From NCBI GenBank assembly GCA_900772435.1, contig CAAHEM010000021.1:1-22638 (forward strand): a DNA stretch of 22,638 nucleotides. Reading direction: 5' to 3'. Position numbers and translations under genes: made by a program. The notes under the pieces are model-generated. The model was not told the DNA's origin. It searched no databases and saw only the letters and a list, made by a program, of their open reading frames with translations. Source of the DNA: Bacilli bacterium. GTDB lineage: Bacteria; Bacillota_I; Bacilli_A; RF39; UBA660. Positions 14,757 to 22,411 of this stretch are shown in pieces; the first letter of the stretch is position 1, and every line of letters begins with the position of its first letter.

Positions 14757-17345
14757 ATGAGTATCCTTAATAAACTTACAATTAAAAATTTAAAACTTAA
14801 TAAAAGAAGAACAATAGTAACAATTATTGGAATAATTTTATCTGTTGCTTTGATATGTGCTGTAGCAAGTATGGTATCTAGTTTTAGAGAAAGTTTAATT
14901 AGATTTGAAATAAATAGAGATGGCAACTTTCATTATGAATTTAGTAATGTAGATAGTAATACTTTAAGAGAAATAAAAAACAATAGAAATTTTGATAAAG
15001 TATATATAAGTAAAAATATTGGTTATTTAAAACTTAATAATAGTAAAAATGAAGATAAGCCTTATGCATATTTGATTGCTATGGATGATATAGCTATGTC
15101 TAATGTGTCACTTAATCTAATTGAAGGTAGATTTCCAACTAATGATAATGAAATAGTAATACCAAGACATTTAAAAACAAATGGTAGAGTTGATTATAAA
15201 ATTGGCGAAACAATAACTTTAGATTATGGAGATAGAGTTAGTGATGAATATATACTTAATCAAAATAATCCATTTAATAAAGATGATGAAACATTTAAAA
15301 TAAAAGGTACTAAAACATTTAAAATTGTTGGTATTATAGAAAGACCAAGTACTATAATAGAAAATTATTCTGCCCCAGGGTATACATTTATAACATATTT
15401 GAATGAAAGTGTTTATAGTGGCGAATATAATGTTTATTTAAGATATACTAAAGATGCGTTAAAAAATAGATATGAAGTAACTGCTAAATTATTAGATATA
15501 GACCCTATAAAGTATCAAAAATATATGACTGATTTAAGTTCTCTTACTGAAAGCGAAATAGATGCTGTTGAAGAAAAAATTGTAAAAACACCACATATTA
15601 TGAATGGATATTTAATTAGTCTTGAATCAATGAGCCTTAATGATGGTACTATGAAAGTACTTTATATGCTTGCGACAATTGTAATCATAATTATTATTGT
15701 TTCTTCAATATTTTGTATTAAAAATAGTTTTGATATATCTATAACTGAAAAAACTAAACAGTATGGAATGTTTAGAAGTATTGGTGCCACATCTAAACAA
15801 ATAAAGAAGAATGTTTTATATGAAGCATTTATACTTGGAATAATCGGTATTCCTCTTGGTATATTAAGTGGATTATTTGCTTCATGGATACTTATTAAAG
15901 TATGTAATTATTATTTATATGGTACTCTTAATGGAATAACATTAGTCTTTAGTACAAGTTTTATAGCAATATTAATATCAATATTACTTGGAAGCATAAC
16001 AATATATTTTTCAGCATTAAAGAGTGCTAGAAGAGCATCTAAATTATCTCCAATAGTAGCTATAAGAAATAGTGAAGATATTAAAATAAAATCTAAGAAG
16101 TTAAGAACTCCTAAATATATAAAATCATTATTTGGAGTAGGTGGAGTTATATCATATAAGAATTTAAAAAGAAATAAAAAGAAATATAGAACAACAGTTA
16201 TATCAATAGTAGTATCAGTTTCAGTATTTATTGGACTTTATTACTTCATGAATATGGCATTTAGTACACTAAATTTAGAAGTAGGCAAGTCTGATGTTAA
16301 TATACAACTTATAATAGGTGATAATAGTAAAGATAAAGAAAACAACTTAAATAAAATAGAACAAATATTTAATCTTGATAATATAGAAAGAATAAGTTTT
16401 CAAAAAAGACTATTAGGTGAAATTATAGATAAAACACTTTACACAAAAGAATTTGATAAATTTGTTGGTACTAATAGTACAAAGATATCAATATTTGCAA
16501 TAGGAGATTCAGAATATAGAACTTATGTTAAATCACTGGGATTAAATTATAGTGATGTTAAAAATACAGGTATTCTTATCAATAATTCATTTGCTTATGA
16601 TGAAGATAGTAAAAAAGATATAGAAATATCAGTGCTAAATATTAAAAAGAATGACAAAGTTGATATAAAAATAAATAACATAACTCATCAAATAAAAATA
16701 TCTGAAGTTACTAAAGAAAGACCATTTGGATTTAGTAATACTTATAGTTCAGGATTTATAATAGTAAGTGATGAATATTTAAAAGAACTTGATAATAATT
16801 TTAATTATGGCTGGATATTGATAAGAAGCAATAATGCCGATTTATTACAAAGTAATATTGAAAAGATATTAGGAGATATAGATTATAATTTAGATAATAT
16901 TGATAAAAATTATAGAATTGTTAAAGGAGTTTATACTTTAATGGCAATATTCTTATATGGATTTATTACAGTAATTACTTTAATTGGTATTACAAATATA
17001 TTTAATACAATAACAACTAATATAAATTTAAGACGTGGTGAATTCGCAATATTAAAAAGTGTAGGAATGACATCACATGAATTTAATAGACTTATTAATT
17101 TAGAAACAGTATTCTATTCATTAAAATCATTATTAATAGGTATACCTTTAGGAGTAGGAATATCATATTTAATATATATAGCGTTTTCAGAGGGAAGTAG
17201 AGAATTTCAATATGAATTTCCATTTGGTGGAGTATTTATAAGTATACTTGCTGTGTTTATATTAGTATTTATTATAATGAATTATTCCTTAAAGAAAGTG
17301 AATAATCAAAATATAATAGAAAGTATACGTAATGAGAATATTTAA
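14757..17345 (+). CDS. FtsX-family ABC permease, 862 aa
   Basis: The protein has two similar halves, each with one transmembrane helix, a large extracytoplasmic domain, then three helices. Helices lie at about 18-40, 300-322, 358-380, 395-418, 479-500, 725-750, 782-812 and 820-845. The extracellular domains are roughly 260 and 220 residues. Cytosolic coupling motifs of the MacB/FtsX family follow helices 2 and 6: YGMFRSIGATSKQI and GEFAILKSVGMTSHEF. The first half ends with SARRASKLSPIVAIR, the usual PxxAlr tail. This layout fits the COG0577 exporters for peptides or lipoproteins, and differs from BceB (ten helices, one big loop). It forms a complex with the preceding ATPase. A terminator follows at 17344. 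Confidence 0.88.
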   Translation: MSILNKLTIKNLKLNKRRTIVTIIGIILSVALICAVASMVSSFRESLIRFEINRDGNFHYEFSNVDSNTLREIKNNRNFDKVYISKNIGYLKLNNSKNEDKPYAYLIAMDDIAMSNVSLNLIEGRFPTNDNEIVIPRHLKTNGRVDYKIGETITLDYGDRVSDEYILNQNNPFNKDDETFKIKGTKTFKIVGIIERPSTIIENYSAPGYTFITYLNESVYSGEYNVYLRYTKDALKNRYEVTAKLLDIDPIKYQKYMTDLSSLTESEIDAVEEKIVKTPHIMNGYLISLESMSLNDGTMKVLYMLATIVIIIIIVSSIFCIKNSFDISITEKTKQYGMFRSIGATSKQIKKNVLYEAFILGIIGIPLGILSGLFASWILIKVCNYYLYGTLNGITLVFSTSFIAILISILLGSITIYFSALKSARRASKLSPIVAIRNSEDIKIKSKKLRTPKYIKSLFGVGGVISYKNLKRNKKKYRTTVISIVVSVSVFIGLYYFMNMAFSTLNLEVGKSDVNIQLIIGDNSKDKENNLNKIEQIFNLDNIERISFQKRLLGEIIDKTLYTKEFDKFVGTNSTKISIFAIGDSEYRTYVKSLGLNYSDVKNTGILINNSFAYDEDSKKDIEISVLNIKKNDKVDIKINNITHQIKISEVTKERPFGFSNTYSSGFIIVSDEYLKELDNNFNYGWILIRSNNADLLQSNIEKILGDIDYNLDNIDKNYRIVKGVYTLMAIFLYGFITVITLIGITNIFNTITTNINLRRGEFAILKSVGMTSHEFNRLINLETVFYSLKSLLIGIPLGVGISYLIYIAFSEGSREFQYEFPFGGVFISILAVFILVFIIMNYSLKKVNNQNIIESIRNENI

Positions 17346-17364
17346 AAGGACTTAATGTCCTTTT
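17344..17364 (+). terminator. Terminator after the ABC permease
   Basis: A perfect 8-bp stem pairs AAAAGGAC (17344-17351) with GTCCTTTT (17357-17364) around TTAAT. It overlaps the permease stop codon. TATAAT for the next operon begins 7 bases later. Confidence 0.85.
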
Positions 17365-17371
17365 ATTATGT

Positions 17372-17377
17372 TATAAT
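17372..17377 (+). promoter_or_regulatory. -10 box (TATAAT) for the two-component operon
   Basis: TATAAT ends 18 bases before the ATG at 17396; AAAGGA at 17385-17390 lies between. The -35 position falls inside the preceding terminator and is not a good match. Confidence 0.55.
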
Positions 17378-17395
17378 GTTATAGAAAGGATTTAT

Positions 17396-18037
17396 ATGAA
17401 AATATTACTTGTTGAAGACAATTTAAATATAAGAGAAAGTTTAGAATATTCTTTTAAAGTTAAAAATATTAATTTAGTTAGTAAATCTAATATTAAAGAT
17501 ACATTAGATTATTTAGAAAATAATAAAGTTGATTTAATAATATTAGATGTTACTTTACCTGATGGTAATGGTTTTGATTTATATAAGAATCAAATTAAAA
17601 ATATGGAAATACCTGTTATATTTTTAACTGCTAGAGATAGTGAAGAAGATATAGTTAATGCTTTAGATATGGGAGCAAGTGATTACTTAACTAAACCTTT
17701 TAGAACAGGTGAATTGATTGCTAGAATTAATAAAATATTAAATAAGAAAACTATTAATGTTAAAAATATAACTTATGATTTAAATAAAATGTGTGTTTAT
17801 AAAGATGATAATGTTGTTAATTTAACTACTCTTGAACTTAAAATATTAGGACTTTTATTTAGTAATATAAATAAAGTAGTAACTCGTGATAAAATAATTG
17901 ATAGTATATGGGAATGGACAGGAAATGATGTTAATGATAATACAGTTACTGTTTATATGAAAAGAATACGTGAGAAACTTGATAGTGATATAATAATTAC
18001 ATTAAAAGGAATAGGATACAGAATAGATGAAGAATAA
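17396..18037 (+). CDS. OmpR-family response regulator
   Basis: This 213-residue regulator has a receiver domain (1-115) with acidic pocket E7/D8, phosphoacceptor D51 (LIILDVTLPDG), T78 and K100 (LTKPF). The C-terminal winged helix is of OmpR/PhoB type, with LTTLELKILGLL, the recognition-helix region NDNTVTVYMKRIREKL, and the final IKGIGYRID-like ending (LKGIGYRIDEE). It is activated by the histidine kinase encoded next, whose start overlaps it by 11 bases. Likely targets are the ABC exporter upstream, which has 11-bp-phased repeats in its promoter, and its own operon. The regulon is inferred from position only. Confidence 0.93.
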   Translation: MKILLVEDNLNIRESLEYSFKVKNINLVSKSNIKDTLDYLENNKVDLIILDVTLPDGNGFDLYKNQIKNMEIPVIFLTARDSEEDIVNALDMGASDYLTKPFRTGELIARINKILNKKTINVKNITYDLNKMCVYKDDNVVNLTTLELKILGLLFSNINKVVTRDKIIDSIWEWTGNDVNDNTVTVYMKRIREKLDSDIIITLKGIGYRIDEE

Positions 18038-19232
18038 AATAAATAAGAAAGCTTTAATTTTTATAATATTAACTACTGTTATATCAGTTAGTTTTTTTAG
18101 CTTTATTTTAAATTATCAATATAGAAGTTATACTAAAAATTATAATGAAAGTATTAATTCTATTATTTATGAAGTTACTCTTAAGTATCCTGATATTAAT
18201 GAGTATGATTTAATTGAAGTATTAGATAGTAATAAAAATAGTGATGATATGCTTAGTAAATATGGAATTAATGATAAAAATAGTTCTATTATAAAAAATG
18301 ATAAATTATTTAAGAAGTATATTATTATTGATTTATTAGTTTTAATGGTTATTATTCTTGTAATTTACTTATTCTTTATTATTAATAAATCTAAAAGAAC
18401 TAAAAAGATTAATAAAATTATAGAGCTAATATCTAAAATAAATAGAAGAAACTTTGATATAGATATAGAAGATTATACTGAGGATGAATTATCTGCTTTA
18501 AAACAAGAAATATACAAAACATCTTTAATGCTTAGAAGTGAAGCTGATAATTCTTTAAAAGATAAACTTAATCTTAAAGATTCACTTAGTGATATTAGTC
18601 ATCAATTAAAGACTCCTCTTACAAGTATTACTATTATGATTGATAATATTCTTGATAATGAAGAAATGGATAGTAAAACTAGACGTAAGTTCTTAATAAA
18701 TATAAAAAGAGAGATAATAAATATTAATTTTTTAGTACAGAATCTTCTTAAAATTTCTAAGTTTGATGCGAATGTAATAAAATTTAATAAAGAAGAAGTA
18801 TTTATTAAAGATATAGTTAATGAAGCTATTAAGAAAGTAAGTGCTTTAAGTGAATTAAAAGGTATTAGTATTAAAGTATCTGGTGATAAGAATGCTACTA
18901 TAAATTGTGATTTTATGTGGGAAGTTGAGGCTATTTCTAATATAATTAAGAATTCTATTGAACATATAAATAGTGATGGATTTGTTGAAATAAATTATAC
19001 TAAGAATAAAGTTTATTCTAGAATATTAATTAGAGATAATGGTATTGGTATAGATAGTGATGATTTACCATATATATTTGACAGATTTTATAAAGGGAAA
19101 AATACAAGTCGTGATAGTGTAGGAATTGGACTTGCTTTATCAAAATCAATAATTGAAAAAGATAATGGAAGTATTAGTGTTAAAAGTACTCCTAATATAG
19201 GAACAATATTTACAATAAAATTTTTTGAGTGA
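18027..19232 (+). CDS. Sensor histidine kinase
   Basis: This 401-residue membrane kinase has two transmembrane helices (about 9-30 and 98-120) enclosing a short extracellular region of about 65 residues. A HAMP-like segment follows (about 121-175). The H-box is SHQLKTPLTS with H192. The ATPase domain shows the N-box (NIIKNSIEH), G1 box (DNGIGID), F box (FDRFYKG) and G2 box (GIGLALSK). It phosphorylates the partner regulator encoded just upstream. The extracellular region is longer than in BceS-type intramembrane sensors, so direct ligand sensing is possible. Its TGA stop overlaps the GAGGAAG binding site of the metal exporter gene 8 bases downstream, implying one operon. Confidence 0.92.
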   Translation: MKNKINKKALIFIILTTVISVSFFSFILNYQYRSYTKNYNESINSIIYEVTLKYPDINEYDLIEVLDSNKNSDDMLSKYGINDKNSSIIKNDKLFKKYIIIDLLVLMVIILVIYLFFIINKSKRTKKINKIIELISKINRRNFDIDIEDYTEDELSALKQEIYKTSLMLRSEADNSLKDKLNLKDSLSDISHQLKTPLTSITIMIDNILDNEEMDSKTRRKFLINIKREIININFLVQNLLKISKFDANVIKFNKEEVFIKDIVNEAIKKVSALSELKGISIKVSGDKNATINCDFMWEVEAISNIIKNSIEHINSDGFVEINYTKNKVYSRILIRDNGIGIDSDDLPYIFDRFYKGKNTSRDSVGIGLALSKSIIEKDNGSISVKSTPNIGTIFTIKFFE

Positions 19233-19239
19233 GGAAGAT

Positions 19240-20100
19240 ATGAATAGATTTAAAAGTACAAAATTAGCAAGTATATTTGGTATATTAGGAAATATACTTT
19301 TAATGATAATAAAAGGAATTGTTGCTTTGCTTACTGGTAGTCAAGCAATGACAGCAGATGCATTTAATAGTGCTGGTGATATATTTTCATCATTAATGAC
19401 TTATATAGGTAACAAGATATCAAGTAAACCATCTGATGAAGATCATAATCTAGGTCATGGTAAAGCTGAATACATATATTCAATGCTTATTAGTATATCA
19501 ATGATACTTATGGCTATGTTTGTACTTAAAGATTCATTTATATCATTAGTTAAAGGAAAAACATATGATTTTTCAATATGGTTAATAGTAGTATGTTTAA
19601 TTACAATAATAGTTAAATTATTCTTGTTTCTATATACTAATAAAGTATATAAGAAATATAATAATTTACTTGTTAAAGCTAATTCTAAAGATCATTTTAA
19701 TGATATGATTATTACTAGTGTTAACTTAATATCATGTATATTATCAATATATGGAATATATTTTTTAGATGGAGTAGTTGGTATAATAATATCATTATGG
19801 ATAATGTATACTTCTATAAAATTATTTATTGAAAGTTATAATGTTCTTATGGATAAATCAATATCAATTGAAACTAAAAATGAAGTATATGAAATAATAG
19901 ATAGGCATAAAGAAATTAAAAAAGTTATACATTTTAATTCAACTCCGGTTGGATATAAATATCAAATAAGTTTTACTATATATGTAGATGGAAATATGAG
20001 TACTTTTGATAGTCATGATATTGCGAATAAACTTGAAAAAGAAATAATAAAAGAAATTGATGAAATATATCTAGTTATAATACATGTTAATCCAATTTAG
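19240..20100 (+). CDS. CDF-family cation exporter, probably Mn(II)
   Basis: This 286-residue cation diffusion facilitator has about six membrane helices and a C-terminal cytosolic domain (about 200-286). Transport-site residues read from helix 2 and helix 5 are N43 and D47 (FNSAGD) and D151 and D155 (KDHFND). By the family alignment I recall, an N/D-D-D-D site marks manganese exporters such as MntE, while zinc exporters use H/D-D-H-D. HNLGHGKAEYIY (69-80) is the conserved cytosolic loop. The start is the ATG at 19240 after GAGGAAG; an in-frame TTG at 19225 is upstream of that site and is rejected. It sits between the kinase and mntP, 10 bases from the latter. Confidence 0.87.
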   Translation: MNRFKSTKLASIFGILGNILLMIIKGIVALLTGSQAMTADAFNSAGDIFSSLMTYIGNKISSKPSDEDHNLGHGKAEYIYSMLISISMILMAMFVLKDSFISLVKGKTYDFSIWLIVVCLITIIVKLFLFLYTNKVYKKYNNLLVKANSKDHFNDMIITSVNLISCILSIYGIYFLDGVVGIIISLWIMYTSIKLFIESYNVLMDKSISIETKNEVYEIIDRHKEIKKVIHFNSTPVGYKYQISFTIYVDGNMSTFDSHDIANKLEKEIIKEIDEIYLVIIHVNPI

Positions 20101-20110
20101 GGGGGAAATT

Positions 20111-20674
20111 ATGAGTTTTCTAGAAATATTATTAATTAGTGTATCGCTTGCTGCAGATGCTTTTGCGGTTAGTATATGTAAAGGGCTTTCTTTAAAGAAA
20201 ATAGACATTAAAAATGCTATTAAGATTGGTATTTGGTTTGGTGTTTTTCAAGCTTTAATGCCTACGATTGGTTTCTTTTTAGGAGAAGCGTCTCAACATA
20301 TAATTACAAGTGTTGATCATTGGATTGCATTTATTTTACTTGCTATTATTGGAGGAAAGATGATATTTGAATCATTCTCTCATGGTGAAGAAGTTAATTC
20401 CGATTTAAGTTTTAAAACAATGCTTGTATTATCTATTGCTACTAGTATTGATGCTTTGGTAGTAGGTATAGCTTATGTTTGCGCTTATGGTAGCAAGAAT
20501 GCATCTATTACTTTTCCAATGATTGGTATAATTACATTTATGTTATCTGTAATTGGCGTGTATGTTGGTAATAAATTTGGTAGCAAATATAAAAATGTTG
20601 CTGAGTTTACTGGTGGTTTAATTTTAGTTTTACTTGGAGTAGAAGTTTTACTTGAACATTTAGGAATTTTATAA
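20111..20674 (+). CDS. mntP: Manganese efflux pump MntP
   Basis: This 187-residue membrane protein of the MntP/YebN family has six helices in two similar halves. Each half carries its conserved aspartate motif: LAADAFAVSICKG (about 11-23) and SIDALVVGIAY (about 118-128). It exports Mn(II) and protects against manganese excess. The start is the ATG at 20111 behind GGGGGAAA (20101-20108). A longer in-frame start at 20084 lies inside the previous gene and is rejected. Only 10 bases separate it from the CDF gene, so there is no room for the yybP-ykoY manganese riboswitch that often controls mntP. Control probably comes from the shared operon promoter. Confidence 0.92.
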   Translation: MSFLEILLISVSLAADAFAVSICKGLSLKKIDIKNAIKIGIWFGVFQALMPTIGFFLGEASQHIITSVDHWIAFILLAIIGGKMIFESFSHGEEVNSDLSFKTMLVLSIATSIDALVVGIAYVCAYGSKNASITFPMIGIITFMLSVIGVYVGNKFGSKYKNVAEFTGGLILVLLGVEVLLEHLGIL

Positions 20675-20702
20675 AAAATATTTAAAAATATATAAAATAT
20701 AG

Positions 20703-20708
20703 TATAAT
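20703..20708 (+). promoter_or_regulatory. -10 box (TATAAT) for the LiaF-like operon
   Basis: TATAAT ends 18 bases before the ATG at 20727. The binding site GAGGTG (20715-20720) would start at or next to the first transcribed base. The upstream sequence is almost pure A and T without a -35. Confidence 0.5.
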
Positions 20709-20726
20709 AAAATTGAGGTGAAAGAT

Positions 20727-21383
20727 ATGAAAAAAATAAGTACTGTTATTGTTGGTATTGTGTTTATTATTGTTGGTGTTATAGTTGGCCTTAATTCATT
20801 TGGAATAACAAACATTAATATATTCTTTGATGGATGGTGGACATTGTTTATTATAATTCCTGCGATTAATGGACTTGTTACTGATGAAGAAAAAACTGGA
20901 AGCATTATTTGGCTTATTATAGGTATTACTTTGTTACTTGGATGTCAAGATTTAATTAGCTTTGATATTTTATGGAAACTTACATTACCTGTTATACTAG
21001 TATTTATTGGACTATCTATTATGTTTAATAATAATGGTAAAAAAATTTCTAAGAATACTGATGATAATGAATATTGTGCTTGCTTTAGTGGACAAACTAT
21101 AAAGTTTGATGGTAAGGATTTTAAAGGTACTAAAGTAAATGCTATATTTGGTGGTATTACTATAGATCTTACTAATGCCAAAGTTAAGGATGGTGCAGTA
21201 ATTGATGCTACTGCTGTATTTGGTGGAGTTACAATTTTAATTCCTGAAGACTTAAAAGTAGAAATTAAATCTACTTCAGTATTTGGTGGAGTTAGTGACA
21301 AAACTAAAAATAAAGAAAAGAAAGATAAAATTACACTACATGTTAATGGATGTTCTATATTTGGTGGTGTAGATATTAAATGA
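20727..21383 (+). CDS. LiaF-like membrane protein with FGG-repeat C-terminal domain
   Basis: This 218-residue protein has four transmembrane segments (about 5-24, 32-52, 58-76 and 84-103), followed by a cytosolic C-terminal domain. That domain carries four evenly spaced FGG turns (AIFGG, AVFGG, SVFGG, SIFGG), the hallmark of the LiaF C-terminal/cell-wall-active-antibiotics-response domain. In Bacillus, LiaF inhibits the LiaRS envelope-stress system. Here no NarL-type LiaR or LiaS lies next to it; the nearest kinase pair is OmpR-type, 1.5 kb upstream. The ATG at 20727 is preferred over the GTG at 20718 because GAGGTG is the ribosome binding site. It overlaps the next gene by 4 bases (ATGA). 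Confidence 0.85.
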   Translation: MKKISTVIVGIVFIIVGVIVGLNSFGITNINIFFDGWWTLFIIIPAINGLVTDEEKTGSIIWLIIGITLLLGCQDLISFDILWKLTLPVILVFIGLSIMFNNNGKKISKNTDDNEYCACFSGQTIKFDGKDFKGTKVNAIFGGITIDLTNAKVKDGAVIDATAVFGGVTILIPEDLKVEIKSTSVFGGVSDKTKNKEKKDKITLHVNGCSIFGGVDIK

Positions 21384-22192
21384 CAACAGGACAAAAAATA
21401 ATTAAATATTTAGCAATATTATTTGCTATGATGATTATAATCAATATAATTGGTGGTATAGCAAGTGGTTTAATGGGTATTACTTCTTTATTTAATGGAA
21501 ATAAAAATGCAAATGAAAATGTATATGTTTATACAGTTGAAGAGATAAATAAGGTTGATAACTTAAAGATTGATCTTAAAATGAGTAATTTAACTATTAA
21601 GAGTGGAGAAACATTTAGTATTCAAACTAATAATAGACATGTTAAACAAAATCTTAGTAATGAAACATTAACAATAAAAGAAAATAGACACTTTAATTTT
21701 AGTTCTAATAATGATGTTATTATTACTATACCAGTAGATAAAATATTTAATAAAATAGATATTTCAATGGGTGCTGGAAATATTAACTCTGAAGATTTAA
21801 CTTCATTATATTTGGATATTGATGCTGGTGCTGGAAATATAACATTTAATAATTTAAGTGTCACTGAAGAATTTGAATTAGATGGTGGAGCTGGTAATAT
21901 TACTGTTAATAACTCTCAAGTTAAAAATTTAGATTTAGATAATGGAGTAGGTGAATTTAAATTTAGTGGATATCTATTTGGAAAAAGTGAAATGGATATG
22001 GGAGTAGGTAATGCTAGTTTATATTTAAACTCTGATATTAAAGAATATAATTTTTATGTAGATAAAGGTATTGGAAATATTACTATTAATGATTTAAAAG
22101 TGTCAGATGGATATAAAGTTAGTAATGATGAAAATATTAAATCTATTAAGATTGATGGTGGTGTTGGTAATATCACTATTAGTAGTAAATAA
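21380..22192 (+). CDS. LiaG-like DUF4097 repeat protein
   Basis: This 270-residue protein is of the DUF4097/LiaG type. One N-terminal membrane anchor (about 9-35) is followed by a repetitive beta domain. Seven strands each carry a G-x-G-N/E turn: MGAGNI, AGAGNI, GGAGNI, NGVGEF, MGVGNA, KGIGNI and GGVGNI, as expected for a beta-helix-like or stacked-strand fold outside the cell. DUF4097 proteins accompany LiaF and PspC-type proteins in envelope-stress operons, but their molecular function is unknown. The ATG overlaps the LiaF-like stop as ATGA, so the two are translationally coupled. A strong hairpin follows immediately after the stop. Confidence 0.85.
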   Translation: MTTGQKIIKYLAILFAMMIIINIIGGIASGLMGITSLFNGNKNANENVYVYTVEEINKVDNLKIDLKMSNLTIKSGETFSIQTNNRHVKQNLSNETLTIKENRHFNFSSNNDVIITIPVDKIFNKIDISMGAGNINSEDLTSLYLDIDAGAGNITFNNLSVTEEFELDGGAGNITVNNSQVKNLDLDNGVGEFKFSGYLFGKSEMDMGVGNASLYLNSDIKEYNFYVDKGIGNITINDLKVSDGYKVSNDENIKSIKIDGGVGNITISSK

Positions 22193-22213
22193 GTAGGAAA
22201 AATCCTACTTTTT
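22191..22213 (+). terminator. Terminator after the LiaG-like gene
   Basis: AAGTAGGA (22191-22198) pairs perfectly with TCCTACTT (22203-22210) around AAAA, followed by TTT. It overlaps the TAA stop codon. Confidence 0.88.
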
Positions 22214-22230
22214 ATTTTACTTATCTTTTA

Positions 22231-22377
22231 AATATTATTGGTAGACTTGCTAGTCTTCCATCTACCGGAGCAATTCTATTAATCATACTTAGTGTTATTC
22301 TTACTTTAGTTGCTGGTATAATACTTGCTAGGATGGCAAGCCGTAGAGATCCAGTTGAAGCACTTAGAACAGAATAG
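22231..22377 (+). pseudogene. C-terminal remnant of a MacB/FtsX-type ABC permease
   Basis: About 48 codons in one frame end at the TAG at 22375-22377. They read as one hydrophobic helix (GAILLIILSVILTLVAGII) followed by LARMASRRDPVEALRTE. This is the near-universal tail of MacB/FtsX-family permeases (PA..A...DP.eALR.E). There is no start, no ribosome binding site, and the rest of the gene is absent; a terminator stands directly before it. It differs from the tail of the intact permease at 14757-17345, so it is not a simple duplicate end. Codons such as ACC, GGA and CGT make it somewhat richer in G and C than neighbours. It is likely the leftover of a deleted exporter. Confidence 0.75.
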
Positions 22378-22378
22378 T

Positions 22379-22407
22379 TTGACAATTATAAAAATAAGAT
22401 GTATAAT
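22379..22407 (+). promoter_or_regulatory. Consensus sigma-A promoter for the T-box transcript
   Basis: TTGACA (22379-22384) and TATAAT (22402-22407) are both perfect, with the ideal 17-base spacer. It is the only full consensus promoter in the window and lies 1 base after the permease relic. It drives the T-box leader. Confidence 0.93.
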
Positions 22408-22411
22408 TTAA

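Noticed and set aside
20101..20111. yybP-ykoY manganese riboswitch before mntP
   Set aside because: Only 10 bases separate mntP from the previous gene, which leaves no room for the element.
20945..21394. Minus-strand open frame of 149 codons opposite the LiaF-like gene
   Set aside because: It is a shadow of the plus-strand gene; it has no ribosome binding site, and the plus-strand product has clear family motifs. The same applies to the minus-strand frames at 233-466, 5567-5782, 14741-14926, 20669-20905 and 21622-21864.
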